From assembly GCA_025399215.1 (NCBI GenBank), contig MU621438.1:1-17231 (forward strand): DNA of 17,231 bases, written 5' to 3'. The position numbers were made by a program, and so were the translations under genes. Source of the stretch: Globomyces pollinis-pini. Taxonomy: Eukaryota > Chytridiomycota > Chytridiomycetes > Rhizophydiales > Globomycetaceae. The notes below the pieces were generated by a model. That model made no database searches and was not told the DNA's origin. It saw nothing but the letters and a program-made list of their open reading frames with translations. Below, in pieces: positions 1 to 13,000 of this stretch; position 1 is the first letter of the stretch; each line of letters begins with the position of its first letter.

Positions 1-83
1 GCTGCTTTCGGATTTACTCCACTGGAACCAAATAAAGCAGGATAAATCACAGTATTAAATACTGTACAATCGTCCGTGGCCAT
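1..83 (-). CDS. Possible 5' end of an unidentified gene, cut by the left edge
   Basis: An ATG at 83..81 opens a frame that stays open for 27 codons to the window edge, beginning MATDDCTVFNTVIYPALFGS. It follows an AT-rich stretch of about 257 bp after the nucleotidyltransferase stop, which is a sensible distance for a promoter, and it points the same way as all the other genes. I recognise no domain in 27 residues. A 27-codon open run occurs by chance fairly often, so this rests on orientation, spacing and ordinary-looking composition. It could equally be untranslated sequence. Confidence 0.35.
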   Translation of the reverse strand, partial: MATDDCTVFNTVIYPALFGSSGVNPKA

Positions 84-340
84 TGCGGTTGAATAAAGGA
101 AAAAAAAACTCAACGAATATGTGCGGTGTTGGAAACTCAAAGTTGGATGAGTAAATTGGACAATTGGCGATCAGAAGACGTGTTTATTTTACAGAACGAA
201 AAGGACTGTTGAGTATTGCAATGACTCTTCAATATCAATGGGTCCACAGTCTTTAAGACGCTTGAAATAAAATTTTAACACCGATTCCCAATTAGGAAGT
301 TGGTTCGGAGTTACAACCACCAAATATTGGTCCAAGTTGA
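84..340. other. Intergenic spacer left of the nucleotidyltransferase
   Basis: This 257-bp stretch lies between the stop of the nucleotidyltransferase and the possible gene start at 83. It should hold the 3' end of the former and the promoter of the latter. It has an A-run at about 100..108 and several short AT tracts. I see no RNA gene and no clear TATA box or polyadenylation signal. A minus-strand frame (189..395) crosses into it and is discussed under rejected items. Confidence 0.5.
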
Positions 341-946
341 TCATCGAAATAATTTTTGGATCTTGGTTTTGAGAATTTGTAAATGATGCTGGCATTCTTT
401 ATCAAATTCTAGAAAGATATCGTCAGTTTCCATTTCAACCAAATCCCAATCGACTTGAAACTCTATTGGGGTCTGTAATTGTATGAATTCTACCATCCTG
501 ATACTCAAAATAATTGTTCTCACCCCATGAATCAGTATTTTGTGAGACTTCTGTCTATTCTTCACCAACATTTTCCCTGCCAACACTCTGTCTTTTGCAA
601 CTCTCTCAATGCAAAATGCTTCGAGGTTTGCAAAGTATTCCAATTTGAAAGAATATCGCTTTGTCCCATTATACAGTACGTTAGCATTTGGTACAAACAA
701 GGTAATCAATTCCAGAAAACTTCCATCGTTGATTGCCTGTTGATAATCACTTTCATCCAATACTGTAATATCAAATTGTCTTCCATGCTGTGATTTCAAA
801 GGTTTCATTTTTGAATCTTTGACGACGACCAATAAGTCAAAGTCTGACTTTGGATGGGCATTTCCCCATAACCTAGAACCGTATAGGAACACAAACAAGA
901 TTTCTGTTTGTTTGATGCGTAAGATGCTTAGAATTTCCTCAATCAT
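341..946 (-). CDS. Nucleotidyltransferase-fold protein (MNT/KNT-like), 201 aa
   Basis: The protein carries the signature of the polymerase-beta-like nucleotidyltransferase fold: GSRLWG (residues 23-28), then SDFDLLVVV (34-42) with the paired metal-binding acidic residues D35 and D37, and a third candidate acid in the FDIT strand (D59). Spacing matches small stand-alone MNT-type enzymes, which transfer a nucleoside monophosphate from NTP to a small molecule, RNA or protein. The substrate cannot be told from sequence. Residues after about 100 look alpha-helical and charged. The first in-frame ATG is at 946..944. The frame is open further upstream to 1015, but that extension has no ATG and starts at TTG. 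The gene has no intron and ends at TGA (343..341). It lies immediately downstream of the dynein gene in the same direction. The family call is fairly firm; the exact function is unknown. Confidence 0.8.
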   Translation of the reverse strand: MIEEILSILRIKQTEILFVFLYGSRLWGNAHPKSDFDLLVVVKDSKMKPLKSQHGRQFDITVLDESDYQQAINDGSFLELITLFVPNANVLYNGTKRYSFKLEYFANLEAFCIERVAKDRVLAGKMLVKNRQKSHKILIHGVRTIILSIRMVEFIQLQTPIEFQVDWDLVEMETDDIFLEFDKECQHHLQILKTKIQKLFR

Positions 947-1053
947 CTTTTTGAATAAGGCAAAAACTATCACACTAGAAAATGAGTCATTTAGGTCACA
1001 AAATGAAATATGCAATTGTCTTCAATCTCAATATATTAGATTATGATATAACA
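947..1053 (-). promoter_or_regulatory. Short intergenic region / leader of the nucleotidyltransferase
   Basis: Only 107 bp separate the dynein stop codon (1056..1054) from the nucleotidyltransferase ATG (946). The dynein 3' end and the downstream promoter must therefore share this space or overlap the genes. The minus strand reads TATATCATAATCTAATATAT just after the dynein stop, which could serve as an AT-rich promoter core. A six-residue upstream frame, ATG at 990 to TGA at 970, lies in the presumed leader and is out of frame with the main ATG. Confidence 0.4.
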
Positions 1054-4000
1054 CTACTCAGATAACTGTAACTAAAGATTTAGTACTGTATAAAACTTAC
1101 CATAGCTGCAACTCCACGAATAATCCAATACCTTGGAGGTTTGTCTGTACAAAGATACATACTCATAACAAAATTAGTACTATGTCCTGTGGTGGATAAC
1201 GTTCCCCTACGCATGCTTGTCTTGTAAACTGGACATTCGTAGCAGTTCTGTTTAGCACTTAGGAAGTATGGCGCATCTGAAAGGCAAGGAGTAAGTCGTA
1301 CTATTGGTACGGAATCTGTTAATTGTCTTGGATACTGTTCCCCAAGAACTCCGTGATGCCGATCCCACCTTGCTCCTTCCAAATAGAATCCACGAACATA
1401 GACTCCGTCCTCAGGTGCAATCGTAAAAGAGTCTTGTTCCATAACTTCAAATGAAAGCGAGAGTAAATCAATAGGAATAGAATATTTTCGAGCATAATTT
1501 TGCAAAGTACCAGTTAAGAATGATTGTGTAAAGTAAAATCCTGATATCCAAAATACAACAGGCGTTGATGATTCTATCCATCCTGTCAAAAACTGCAGCC
1601 TTGCAAATAGATCCGTTATGTAGCTTCCCTAAATTGTAAGCCTCATTTCATTTTCTTACCAATGGTTTTAAGGATGGGTATGACTTTCCAGCCCAAAGTT
1701 CTGGGATTTTACCAAGTTTTAAACTTATTGTCACTTCTTCCAATTCTTTTGACATTACCACTAAACCTTTTAACGCTTTCAAAACGTTTTGTAATGATTC
1801 TCTAACTATTTTCATCAATCGGTTGTACCGAACCAGTTCTTGAATCAACACAGTATTCATACTCTCCTCATACTTCACGGGATATGCCTTTTTAATGTTT
1901 GGAACATCAAAATCTGGTATCAACCCGCTTAAGATCCCTTGAGCAATCTCACCTGTAATATCATCCTGATTCTTAGAGCCAGATGATCCTCCCCCACTAG
2001 TTCCTTGAGTTAGAATGATAGATGATATTAAAAGATTTGTTTCATTTAAGTCTTTAGATATATCTGCATTCTCGTGCATTCCAAACACTTCAGGGGATTG
2101 AATTAATGGTAAAGACTTGATGTATTTTAGGTAAGTATCATAGTTTCCTTTCTTAGGTGCATAATACATTCCAGAAGGGGAAAATTTGTAATCTTCGTCC
2201 ATTATCTGTTCGGAATAAATAGTACTAAGAATTGCCATCAAAGTTCTTCGATCTTGGTTGTCTGTCACTTTTCCTCCATAGTTACACTCTCCAGCTAAAT
2301 ACGTCAATGCCTTCCAAGGAACTTCTTCGTATTCATTCAAAAACTATAAATGTTAGTAATGATTAAATGCTTACCTTTTGCAGTTGTCGAACACTAATTC
2401 TTAAATCTGACTCATTAAATTCGTAAGGAATGTTCCAACCAAGAGGTCCAAAGTTTCTTCGCTCTTGTACTAAAGCATGGAAGAAACATAGCCCAAAGAG
2501 TAATTTTTCCCAGTGGCTTTCGTTTTCCTTTTTGACCCCTTTGAAGAACGTTTCGTCACAGATTGGATCGGATAGATAACTTCGCAATAGATTTGCTCTA
2601 ATACCGGCTGGTGGTTCATTTGTCATTTTCACTCCATTCTGTAATAAGGTCACTGGAAAGTGTTCAGATGGATAAGAAGTGAGCCAGAGTCTAAATTCTT
2701 TATGCGTAGTATCTGGGGTCAATTCTTCACATATCTTCTCAAGTGTTGGCAACCATGAGACAGCCAAGTGACAGTTTTGTAATACTACCCAAGAGCCACT
2801 CTTTACAGCATGTTTAATCATTTGTCCAGCAATTGGTCCTTGCCCTTGCCCTAATGAAATTGTCTGTAATCGATTTCCAACTATTCCTTTACCGTCAGCA
2901 AATTTAATCAATCTAATGATGAATAAAAAACATTTCATACCCTGCCATAGGATCAGTACCCGGTGAAAGAACGAATATCAATGGCGCGATATTATTTGAA
3001 TCGCCATAACTAGCTGCTAAATCAAATGGAGGAGGTTCGACATATTTCTGGCCCATTTTTTCTTTTACAAACTCCATAACGGCTGGTACTAGCTTATCTG
3101 GACGAATGATTCGAGTTGTCAGCAGTTTTTGGAAGCTTGTAAGTTTAGTACTCCATTCTCCTGGAAGAGGCTCGTTGTATGGCTCATTGGAGTTATAAAT
3201 GACTTCCCACTGTTTTAATGTAGTAGTCATATCAGCAGCAAAGTTTTCAAACGCTTGGAAATGTGATACTCTATTTGCTTCTCCCCATGCTCGATCACGA
3301 AGCCATTCTGGTGCTGGATTTGGTGGTAAATTATTATCCAACGTCAATCCACCCGTTAACAAGAACATCCATTCATCAGCGTCAATCTCTCCACCGCCCC
3401 GTAGAATTCCAACGCACAATATAAATGAGAAAAGCAGTTTATCTTTTTTGAAGAGTGATCTACATATGTTGCAATACAAAGAATATGTGAAATGAGATTT
3501 TAAATTTTCTAATCGCTTTGTCAGGATATCCGATTTTTCCGAATCAGCAATTGATTGTAAGAATAGATTTATGAACCAACTCAGTGAATATTGATACATA
3601 GGCTCAATCTAGAATGCTTGAGAAAACAATGACACTTACATTTGCCATTTCTGCAATAACGAAAAACATAATTGACGAATGTGTAGCAATAGGACGATAT
3701 CCTTGACGGGTAATATCTATTTGCTTTTCTGTTTCTTCAGCAATAGTTTGTTTTTGCGCAATATCATCTGATACAACTTTTGAACTGGTCAAGGCAGATA
3801 TTGCTGATTCATCTTCCAATAAATTTCCTTGAGAATTGCTCAAAATAGCTAAAATTTTGTCTTCAATTTCCTTTAGCTGTTTCTTATTGTTTGCACTAGT
3901 GATGACCAGTTTATTCTTTTCCTCTTCAAGTTCGGGCCTTTCTTTTGCTGCCACAATTCCCAATAGTTGATCTTCCAAACCTTCTAGGGTGATCATAAAA

Positions 4001-7000
4001 TTGACTGTTGTCACTTTGGTAGAAAGCTCTGGTAAGTAATGAGGGTTTCGCAACTTTGTTGTTATGTAGAATCTGAAATCTGGAGAATATTCAACAATCG
4101 ATTCTCCCAATTTAATACACATCACACCGCTTTGTTTGAATATTTGCTTAGTTAAGAGAGGCTCTAATACAGAATCGACCTCTTCTTGTATATTCTCTAA
4201 CAGAACCGGAATTCCAAATTGAATCGCATTCTCTAACTGTCTTACATAATCGGCGTCAGATAATTTAATGATGACTAATTTGTTTGACTTTTCCATATTT
4301 TTAATCCACTTATTTGCCTAATGGTTAGCATATAAAACCAACTTGTCCTTGAGGATCGATAAACAAAGGCCATCTACGTGCAATTGTCGATATAATTCCA
4401 TTATCTCTAGAGAAAGTATCGTTAGGAAGTCCAGCTAAACTCCAAGCCCGGATCTGAATTGGATCACCTAAGGTATTTGCTAATGAAAACACCGGAGAAC
4501 TTGGTATTTTGTACTCTAAGCATTTTGAATTCCACTGTGACAATATCATATTTCTAAACGCTAGAGTAAATGCTCCTAGGTAAGCTATGACGGCTGATGA
4601 TAGGAGGACATCACCAGTCAAATTAGTAAGCGTTACTGAAAGAGTTTTTGCTGCTTCACTCCAACGATCTTTTTCTCCTCCAAGTCCACCAATTAGCTGT
4701 TCTGCTCTAATCAGTTTCTTACCACATAGATCAACTTGTCTTTCTAAATCTGCTTTTTTGTCGGTCATGTCTTTGAATCCTTTTTCTAACTTTTCCATTT
4801 TATCTTCAACCTCTTTTAATTCGGCTCGCTTTGCAGCTAATTTAGTCATTTCTTGTTCCAACTCCCCTTCTGCTTTGGCCAAAGATTCTTTCTTTGGTCC
4901 AACAACCTTTGCTACAACTTCATACTTGTCTAAAGCTCGGACCCATTTGCAAAGACCTTCCGCAGCAGATGACGAATTTTTAATAATTTCAGGAACAAAA
5001 TCGGGATTGGGGATGTAAGTTTTTCTAATTTTGGCCATAATAGTTGGATCTATGTTATCTTTATCATAGGATTTCAAGCTTTGTAAGAAATGACTATCAG
5101 TAATCATTTTGATGGAATTGGCCCAATAATCATCAACCATTTTTCCAGAACCACTCGGATCCTTAATTCTACTCGGTTTTATTCCTTTCATGACACAAAT
5201 AGCTTCCAAAACCAGCTTTACTGCAGCCGGGGGTGTCTTCATTGCTTTAACAAGTGTAATATCGGCTGGTTTTAATGTATCCAAAGCTTCTAGCGCTGCT
5301 TCCAACGCCGGAACAGCCTCTGCTAAATCAGCTTCACAATCATCTTTCATTGCCTTGGCCTCACTGGCCTTCTTGTTTGCAACAGCTTCATCAACCTTTA
5401 CCAATGCTCTTTTTGATTCCACTTCAATACTCTCTCTCTGAATGACCACCATTATTTGATCAGTTTCTTTTTGAGTAATTATTAATTGTGGCTGAAGGGC
5501 ACTTAGTTCTACTTGCATCGTACCAACTTGAGATGCAGCACTAGCTAACTGTTCCAATCCAATTTCATATCTAGATTTCGATGCATTGACTTCCTTTCGC
5601 TTTTTTGACAATAGCTGTTTGTACGTTTGAATAAGCTCTAAATATGAAGTAGGGGTTACATAATTGTGTCGTCGAAGCTGTTCAAAATACTTAAGACTGA
5701 GTTGCCGAGTGCCTACATGGAATGATTTACACATTTCAATGACATTTGTTTTGACTACTGGGTCCATTTCCACATCTTCCAAGAACTTCACAGCAACCAT
5801 ATTCAAAGCATCTTCAGGCCAAACTTGGAACCAATCAATAGTACAGCAATTAACTAAAGAGGGAAACATTCGCAATCTGTTTCTAAACGCTTCCCCGATT
5901 GGTGACATACAGAGAACAATATGAAGGTTTTCTTTACAACGGAAAATAAATTGGTTGTATAATGCAGTTGGAGAAGCATCCATTTTAGGGTTCTCTTTGC
6001 TAACAACATTACGAACAGTTTCAACAACTGCAGCCTTTTCATCTGGTGGGAAAATGTTTGGAACTTCACCAGTATTTAACATGTTGTTGATATCTTCGAG
6101 GAACGATTCATTTTTGATTTGGGTATCGCTGAATAAAAACACAGTTGGTTTTCCTTCTCCACCTGCTTTTAATAGAATTTTTTTCAAGTCATCTCTCCAT
6201 TCATTTTTCCCGTAAGATTTTGAAATTTCAACTTGGAACACGAAGTACTCGGCCATGAATCCTGCTAATCTTGTTAAAGATTGACGACCACTTCCACCCA
6301 CACCGACCAATAGTGCATGTCCACCAGGTTGCTTCAATATTCGAGAGATTCTAGATACATGCTCAACTGCAAACCTGAAAATAACCAAATTCATAGGTGC
6401 CTTTGACATTTGGTTATATTCGTCTAGTCTTCCTTTGATGACTTCTGAAACCTTTGCAACATTCAGTACTTCGTCATAAACTCTTATCAATGCTTCCGGA
6501 TCAATATAGTCGCCAAACATTAGGTTTCGCATATCATCGTCGACTATTTCTGTTCCTTTCTTTGATACTAAATGCTCAAATATATCATCAAATCCGTAAT
6601 TGAAATGCTTTCCAACCACTTCCCTGAAATTTTTGAAAAACCAATCTCTATCATTATCATCAACTAATCGATCATAAAAGACTCGATAGATCTCATGTCC
6701 CCAAAGTCTTATCATTTTTGTAGGTTCGTCAAATCGATCTGCCGATGCTAGCAGTAACCCTTGAACAACTCTAGAAAAATCTCTTAAATTAAAGACATAG
6801 TGTGATTTTGCAGGAGTAGGAAGTAAGTTAGAGATGGATGATTTGTAAATGGCAAGAATGGCTGGAATCAACTGATTCTTCAAATTTCCAACAGTTGCAA
6901 CAAAATTATTCGAACTGAAATGCCAATCCACCATGGTCAAGAAAATTTGCTCCATTGTTTTATCATCAAACTCTGAAATCGCTAAAACATTGAAATGTCT

Positions 7001-10000
7001 TAAGAATCTAGGGGTAATAATGTTCCTTCCACCTCCAGGTGGGCCCATTGCAGAAACAAATTGAATATCTACCAACTGCATAGTGCTGGTATCCTTGAGA
7101 TCATACCATATCCCGTGATCCATCCACTGCCGCAGCAATTCAATTGGCTATAATGTCAATAATTGTAAGTTACCGGCTGTGCTCCATACTTTTCTCTCGC
7201 TGGCATATTCAAATCATCAACGAAAATAACTGCTTTTTGACCATGAGCAGGACCGAAAACCCCTCTTCTTCTCTTGTCTAGCTTGTTCAAAATGATATCT
7301 TGAGTCTGATTGGCGGAAGTTTGTGCTGAAAAATTGACAAATACTGGAGTGTATTGGTCTTTTGGTAACCCATTTAATAATTTGTTATTAATATAGACAC
7401 TTTTTCCCGTACCAGTTGGACCTACAATTAAGGTTTGCTTGTTATGGGTCAGGAACAGATCCAGCAAGTAAGTGTACCGGGCTGTATCAATCGTTGGGAC
7501 TGTAATAGCATTGAATTTTGTTTTAGGTAAAATTTCATATTTTTCTATCGTATCGACCCATAACTTCCATTGACCCCCACTCTTTTTGTCTTTTTCAAAC
7601 ATGTAATCATACACTAATCCTTGTGGTGGAATTGGCTTATCTATTTTTACACCTTCGGGACACGGGTGATCTTTGTTACTTCCATCAATCAGTGTTCTAA
7701 AAAATAAGTCAAATGGCCCTCTTGATGGTTGTATAATAGTTCCTCCAAGTGACCATATGGAACCAAATAAAAACGCAGACGTTATCCAAGTTGTTTGTAT
7801 GTTCAACGGAATATCTTCAATGCTCTTCGCAGAGCCTAAATATTCGTCTAGTTGACAGACAAATAGGTTCATAAGAGACATTGCCATATTTATTGGTGAG
7901 GTTGGCACCACTTCTCTGCAGTTTTGTGCTATAAAAGTTAAGCAAGGGGGAACAACCCAGTCAAACAAGTCTGAAATCATAGTTTTCTGATCTTGTCTAA
8001 ATGTAGGAGCCAAAGTATTAATCCAAGATTCCATCATTGGTCGCCATCCAATGACATCTGGTTCCATGTAGATCATACCACATCTAGAAACTGTAGCAGG
8101 AGATGCAACCGCCAGGTCCGCAACTTCAAATTGGATACTCATTGTGCTCGACATTGACATGATTTCACCACTAGTCAAACATAGCTTCTTGTTATCGTCT
8201 AAGACTGTGTTCATATTTTCAATCCAAATAGCGTCTACTGGGCCATCAAAGATAATCCAACGTCTTTCAGCATTGCCTAATTGAGCGAAAGACCTGAAAG
8301 TGTTGGCTAAAATACCATCGGTCCATTCATGAGTAACTGGATCAAATTGCCCATACAATTGTCCCATAGTGATCGATTTCGGATTAATCACCTTGTAATC
8401 TACCTTCTTCTCATTTAATGATTGCTCAAACATATCGCAGAGTGCAGCAGCCAAAACTCTATAAGCTGTTGTTTTCCCAGACCAAGGTAAACCTACCAGC
8501 ATATAACCATGACGAATGCACATCATTTCATACGTTTGAACGATTTTTTCTAACGCTCCAGTAACAGGCTGTAAGTTTGATTTTTCCATATAGTCCAATA
8601 TACTTGCCATCAAGTGTCGATAATCTGGAGTTGGCAGGTTCACTTTAGGGAACAAATCCGCTGATATTGCTTTAAAGAGCGGTATATCTTGTGTCAAAAA
8701 TTTAGGTAAATTGACATCCTGTATAGAACGAAGCATAATAATATGTTCATTTTCATCTTGATATTTCAGCTTTAGATTCCCAGCAGCTGTTAATACAGAT
8801 TTAACGGCTCTCATACCGTAATCATACTATTGATTAAGAAACCAACGACATTACATGATCTTGAGAAGATAACTGTTCTGAACACAACTTGTAAGTTGCC
8901 ACAATCTTTCTTGCTAGAGTTCTTGCTTCGACAAAACCAAACGAGTATAGTGATATTTCAGCAATCAGAGCATAATCGGGCACCTGAGATTTAGTAGAGT
9001 TTTTTACCATCATGGCCACTGGTCTAAATAATGCTTTCAAATTATCGGGTAATTCCGATCTTCCAGCATAACCTATTTTAAATAAAATCGCTTGCTATAT
9101 TACCAGGATTCATTGTAATAAATACAGAGCATCCACGGTTTAGAGACATGGTAGTTCCTTCGAAAACAAATTTGTCTAATTTGGCAGCAACAGCTCTCTG
9201 GATAGTCAGCACCTGTTGAGCAACAACAGAAAGTACTTCAAGATCGATTCGATTGAATTCATCAAAACATGCCCATGCTCCAGAAGAAGCCAATCCTTTA
9301 AAAAATTTACCCATAGCGATGTAATCTAATCCATCTGAGCAATTGAATACAACACAAGCTTTGGCGATAGCCTTAGCTAAATCTTTAACGGATTCTGTTT
9401 TTCCAGTTCCAGCCGGACCTTCAGGTGCTCCACCAAGGTTCAAGTCAAGAGCACCAATTAGAGTACGATAACAACGATCTGTTAATGGTGTGATAACCAA
9501 TCTTGGACAATTTCCTAAATATTCATACCCATACTTAATAGTAGCATTAATCATTCGAACGTTCACATCATCTTGCTCCCAATAGTATCGCAATTGTGAT
9601 AGCCATTCAAAGTCTCCCTCTTGTGAGACTCGTGCATTATACAGGTCATTACATACGTCTCGAGCATGTAAATCAATAACAACCAAAGCAGATAGTGTCA
9701 TACGTGCCATACTTGTGAGTTCACCTCTAACAAGTTTCACAATATCTTCAAGTTGTTTAGTACATACATCTCTATAATCTTTTAGTCCTTCAGCTCCCAA
9801 TCCTTTGGCTAGTACTTCAGTGACTTCTTTCGTCCAATAAATTTGACTGACACAAATAACTACCTGACCTGGCCATTCCAAAACCCATCGGTCACGGGGT
9901 GTTTCGTTATAAGCTTTGTGAGAATTGGTAATCTGTTGATGTATTGAAGATTGCATTACTTTTTCAACTTGCAACAACCATTTCTCAACAGCTCCTTTAG

Positions 10001-13000
10001 CATTTGCAGGTTCAATGACTTCTTTTAACTTGACTTTTTCATTTTCACTTGAACACATTGCAATGATCTTGGTACCATCTTGAAAAACTAAACTTGCAAT
10101 ACCTTCAAAACATTTTTTCAAATGAGGTTGTACTCGTAAAGGATCTTTGGTTTCCGCTAAAATTTCCAATAATTCATCGTTTGATAAAAAGAAAAATCTT
10201 GGAAAGAAAAGTCGTTTCTTTTCTAAATAATCGTTCAATCCCTTTTGAATTTCTTCCAAATACACATTACTTTCACGCAGCTTTGTCAACAATCCAGGAG
10301 TGACTGCTGCATTAAGTATCTTTGGATTTTCAACTGTATTATTCATAATATCTCTCCAAGTTTTATCAACTGATTTAAATTTCTTTCCTTCTACTGGCAT
10401 AGCAGCCATAATATCTTCTGATGTGAAAATAGGTTCAAGATATAGCCAAGTTGATTGTACTTTTAACCATTCATCAATAATATCTTGAATTGTGACCAAA
10501 GTAGTTTCCCAATTTTTCATTTCTGTTTCGATTGGCTTTACAAATGGACTTCCACGCATAGTTTGAACTTTAACAATTTGATCATCTAGTAAAGCTTGTA
10601 CATCATCCAAAGCTGATAAAATTCGAGTTCCAGTATCTTTATAAGGAATTGGATTAAATACCAATGGTTCCCAATCATCTCTCATCTTTGATAGTGTATT
10701 TTGTAGAGAATGTTCTTTGGAAGCAGCATCAGAAATGGCTTCCAATTGTGGTAATTGTGCTCCAAGATTCAACTCCAAGATTTTTGTTAAAGTGGTACTA
10801 GCATCAGGAGTGACTGGTTGACCCAACAATTCACTTATAGCTTGCCAATGACGTTCACGCAATCCAGGATTTCGAAGTACTGTAATCAAAGGAATATGAA
10901 CCTTAAACTTTTCCAATTTATTCTTGACACTTTCTGCAACTTTCTTCGGTATTGGTTGTTCAGCAAATACCTTACTCAATTTGAATGATACTAGAAACAT
11001 ATTTGATACACTTTCTTCTAACTGCTCAGCATTGATTTCCACAAATGAACCACCCATCCATTTCGAATATTCTGTTTGGAATCTAGATGCCGTTTCCCAT
11101 AATTTTTTAAACGGTTCAAGTACATCTTTAGTTTGTGTTAATTTAGAAAATGATGTTTTTTCCCATTCTAATAATTCTTCTTCATCATTAATCTTTTGTA
11201 CAACTTCACCAAGTTCTTCCAATTTAGTTTCCAATTTCTTGATTTTTTTGACATATTCCGCCAATTCTGACATGATTCCATAATCCTATAGATAAATGTA
11301 TATAAACCACATACCTGAAATTTATTTGCTTGATCTAGACAATCATCCACCTCAACATTTGTGGATTCAATCTTAATCTTAAGATCTTCTTGTGCCTTTG
11401 TTTTCTTTTGTAACATTCGTTTCTTTGATAATTCAAAGATTGGCATAATTCTAGTTGGCCATGTAAATGTTGTACCATTCAATTTGATATCATCTTCTGA
11501 CAAGAAAGCATATGTTAATAAAAAATCTAATCGTTTCTTTCCTTTTGCAATATCTTCTTTCAATGCTACAATATCCTTAAACTTTGCATGTTCCACATAT
11601 TTCATCAACTCTACTAATTCTTCAGTATCATTTGGAGTTTTCATGGCTTTAGAAGATATTTTTTCATAAGCTTCACAAATAGTTAAATTATTTTTACGAT
11701 TGATATCTGCTACTTGATCCACTAATTTTTGAACAAGTTGATTCGCTTTTGCAGTTAAATCCAATTTTAATGAATCACAATCCAAGAAAATTAAAGACAT
11801 TCGAACAATGGAAGGTGATTCAGCAATATCATCAATTAATTTAGTTAATTTTTGAATTTCAACTTCATAATCATCCAATTCATGTTTTTCACGTAAAAAA
11901 TCTTCAATACGTTTTTCAGCTTTATGATTCAATAAAGATTTGTATTTTTCATAAGACATGAGATGTTTTTGAGGTCCAACAGTATTTTTGGAGATAATAC
12001 GTCGATAAAATCGTCCTTCGGATATTCTACCATCTTCCATTGTAATGGCAGGTAAATAAAGTGGTTCAGATGCTAATGAAGTAAATAATTTTGTTTCCAC
12101 TCTTGGTATTTCACGTACAACACTAACAATTTCACCTAAAATGGCTACCACTACACCTTCCAAATCCGTCAAAGGTGGATCAAATCGAATTTGAGTACCA
12201 GAAACATTTAATTTAACCGAAAATAATGAAACATCTGAATTAGTAAGAGTAAATTGTGCAAAAAATTGTTCAAAATCTTTTAAACTATTTCCAACCATTG
12301 ACCATAATTGATTTGATAATATAGCTGTAACAGATTTAAAAAATGAATCTATATAATTAGAATCTTAAAAAAACAAATTTAAATTACCTAATCTTTGATA
12401 ACCAAGATCCACATCTTCAGATTCGGTAGCAATTGCATACCAAATATTTTTTGAAGCCAAAAACATATTTGCAACCATTGGAATCCATCTGTTCAAAAAT
12501 AAATAAATAAAAGAATAAAATTACTCATTCAACAATTTGTTCTTAAAAGCCAAACATTGATTTTTGAGGATTGCTTGGAATTCACCTACAGTCATTGGTA
12601 ACACACTCGGAGTAAAGACTGACATATCTACAACTTTACATTTTTCAAACAATGCAAAAATTTGTAATAATTGTCCCATCACTGGATTAGTAATAAATAA
12701 ATTTTGTTCAATAGTTTTTTTGATAGTAATAAGATGATCATGCCATGGTACTGGTGCTCTAGCGGTAGCAGGTTCATATCGTTGTACTATAAATGGAATC
12801 TTGAGTCGTTGTTGTTCACTAGGATCCAATAGAATATAATCAACAATACTTTGTTTAACAGCCGTTAGATGATTTTGCTTAATTTCTTCTAATAAAGTTT
12901 GAACCGTTGGTTTTAATAATGTAGATTCTCTCATTGAAGTTGATAATTGTGATTGAATGGATTGTAAAGTGATATCATCCATTTGTGATAAACATTCATT

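Noticed and set aside
947..1015. Extension of the nucleotidyltransferase start to 1015
   Set aside because: The extension begins at TTG, has no ATG, and would add 23 residues before the fold; ATG at 946 fits the family better.
4587..5018. Long plus-strand frames such as 4587-5018, 5190-5441, 10924-11283 and 479-793
   Set aside because: They lie antisense to strongly conserved dynein or nucleotidyltransferase exons, are Ser/Phe/Leu-rich as expected of antisense shadows, and show no motif.
6281..6304. The AAA4 P-loop with Arg in place of Lys (GVGGSGRQ) as a disabling mutation
   Set aside because: As I know the family, this form of the AAA4 motif is usual in axonemal dyneins of this group, so it is not noteworthy.
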